Part shown: positions 5,860 to 5,866 of the stretch, in pieces
How positions within the stretch are numbered: the stretch's first letter is position 1
Layout: every line of letters starts with the position of its first letter
Made by a program: the position numbers and the translations under genes
Source of the DNA: Geopsychrobacter sp.
GTDB taxonomy: Bacteria > Desulfobacterota > Desulfuromonadia > Desulfuromonadales > Geopsychrobacteraceae
DNA length: 5,866 nucleotides
Direction of reading: 5' to 3'
NCBI GenBank assembly: GCA_030620915.1
Contig: JAUXIR010000115.1
Location: 1-5,866, forward strand
The notes under the pieces: model-generated
Database searches by the model: none
What the model saw: the letters and a program-made list of their open reading frames with translations, nothing else
Told to the model about the DNA's origin: nothing

Positions 5860-5866
5860 ATGGGTC

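Overview
The window looks like ordinary chromosome from a Gram-negative anaerobe, most plausibly a member of the Desulfuromonadota (Geobacter/Desulfuromonas/Pelobacter type). This is an inference from three things seen together: an adjacent mglB-mglA pair with deltaproteobacterial-type MglA motifs, menaquinone genes of the futalosine route rather than the classical men route, and a long (ACT-domain) SerA. The sequence is moderately GC-rich, sigma70-type promoters are recognisable, and no mobile element, CRISPR array or phage gene was found.

Layout. Positions 1-178 hold a small minus-strand transcription unit: a near-consensus promoter, the 5' half of a tRNA (Asn-like) whose 3' half is missing, and a strong intrinsic terminator. 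Positions 179-1282 (minus) hold mglB followed by mglA, a Roadblock protein and its Ras-like GTPase. Positions 1283-1497 are a divergent intergenic region with a promoter for each direction. Positions 1498-4150 (plus) are a tightly packed three-gene operon: an unrecognised 362-residue protein, mqnB (futalosine hydrolase) and mqnD (1,4-dihydroxy-6-naphthoate synthase), joined by overlaps of 1 and 10 nt. A near-perfect bidirectional terminator hairpin (4164-4211) separates mqnD from the convergent serA (4255-5844, minus), whose upstream region is cut off by the window end.

How they work together. MqnB and MqnD catalyse two non-consecutive steps of futalosine-dependent menaquinone synthesis. The enzymes for the other steps (MqnA, MqnE where used, MqnC) are not here and must be encoded elsewhere. 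The unknown first gene is translationally coupled to mqnB, so it is a candidate accessory to this pathway, but nothing in its sequence shows a function. MglA/MglB form a polarity switch that in relatives controls gliding or type IV pilus behaviour. SerA starts serine synthesis and appears functionally unrelated to its neighbours. The most unusual item is the tRNA fragment that retains both promoter and terminator.
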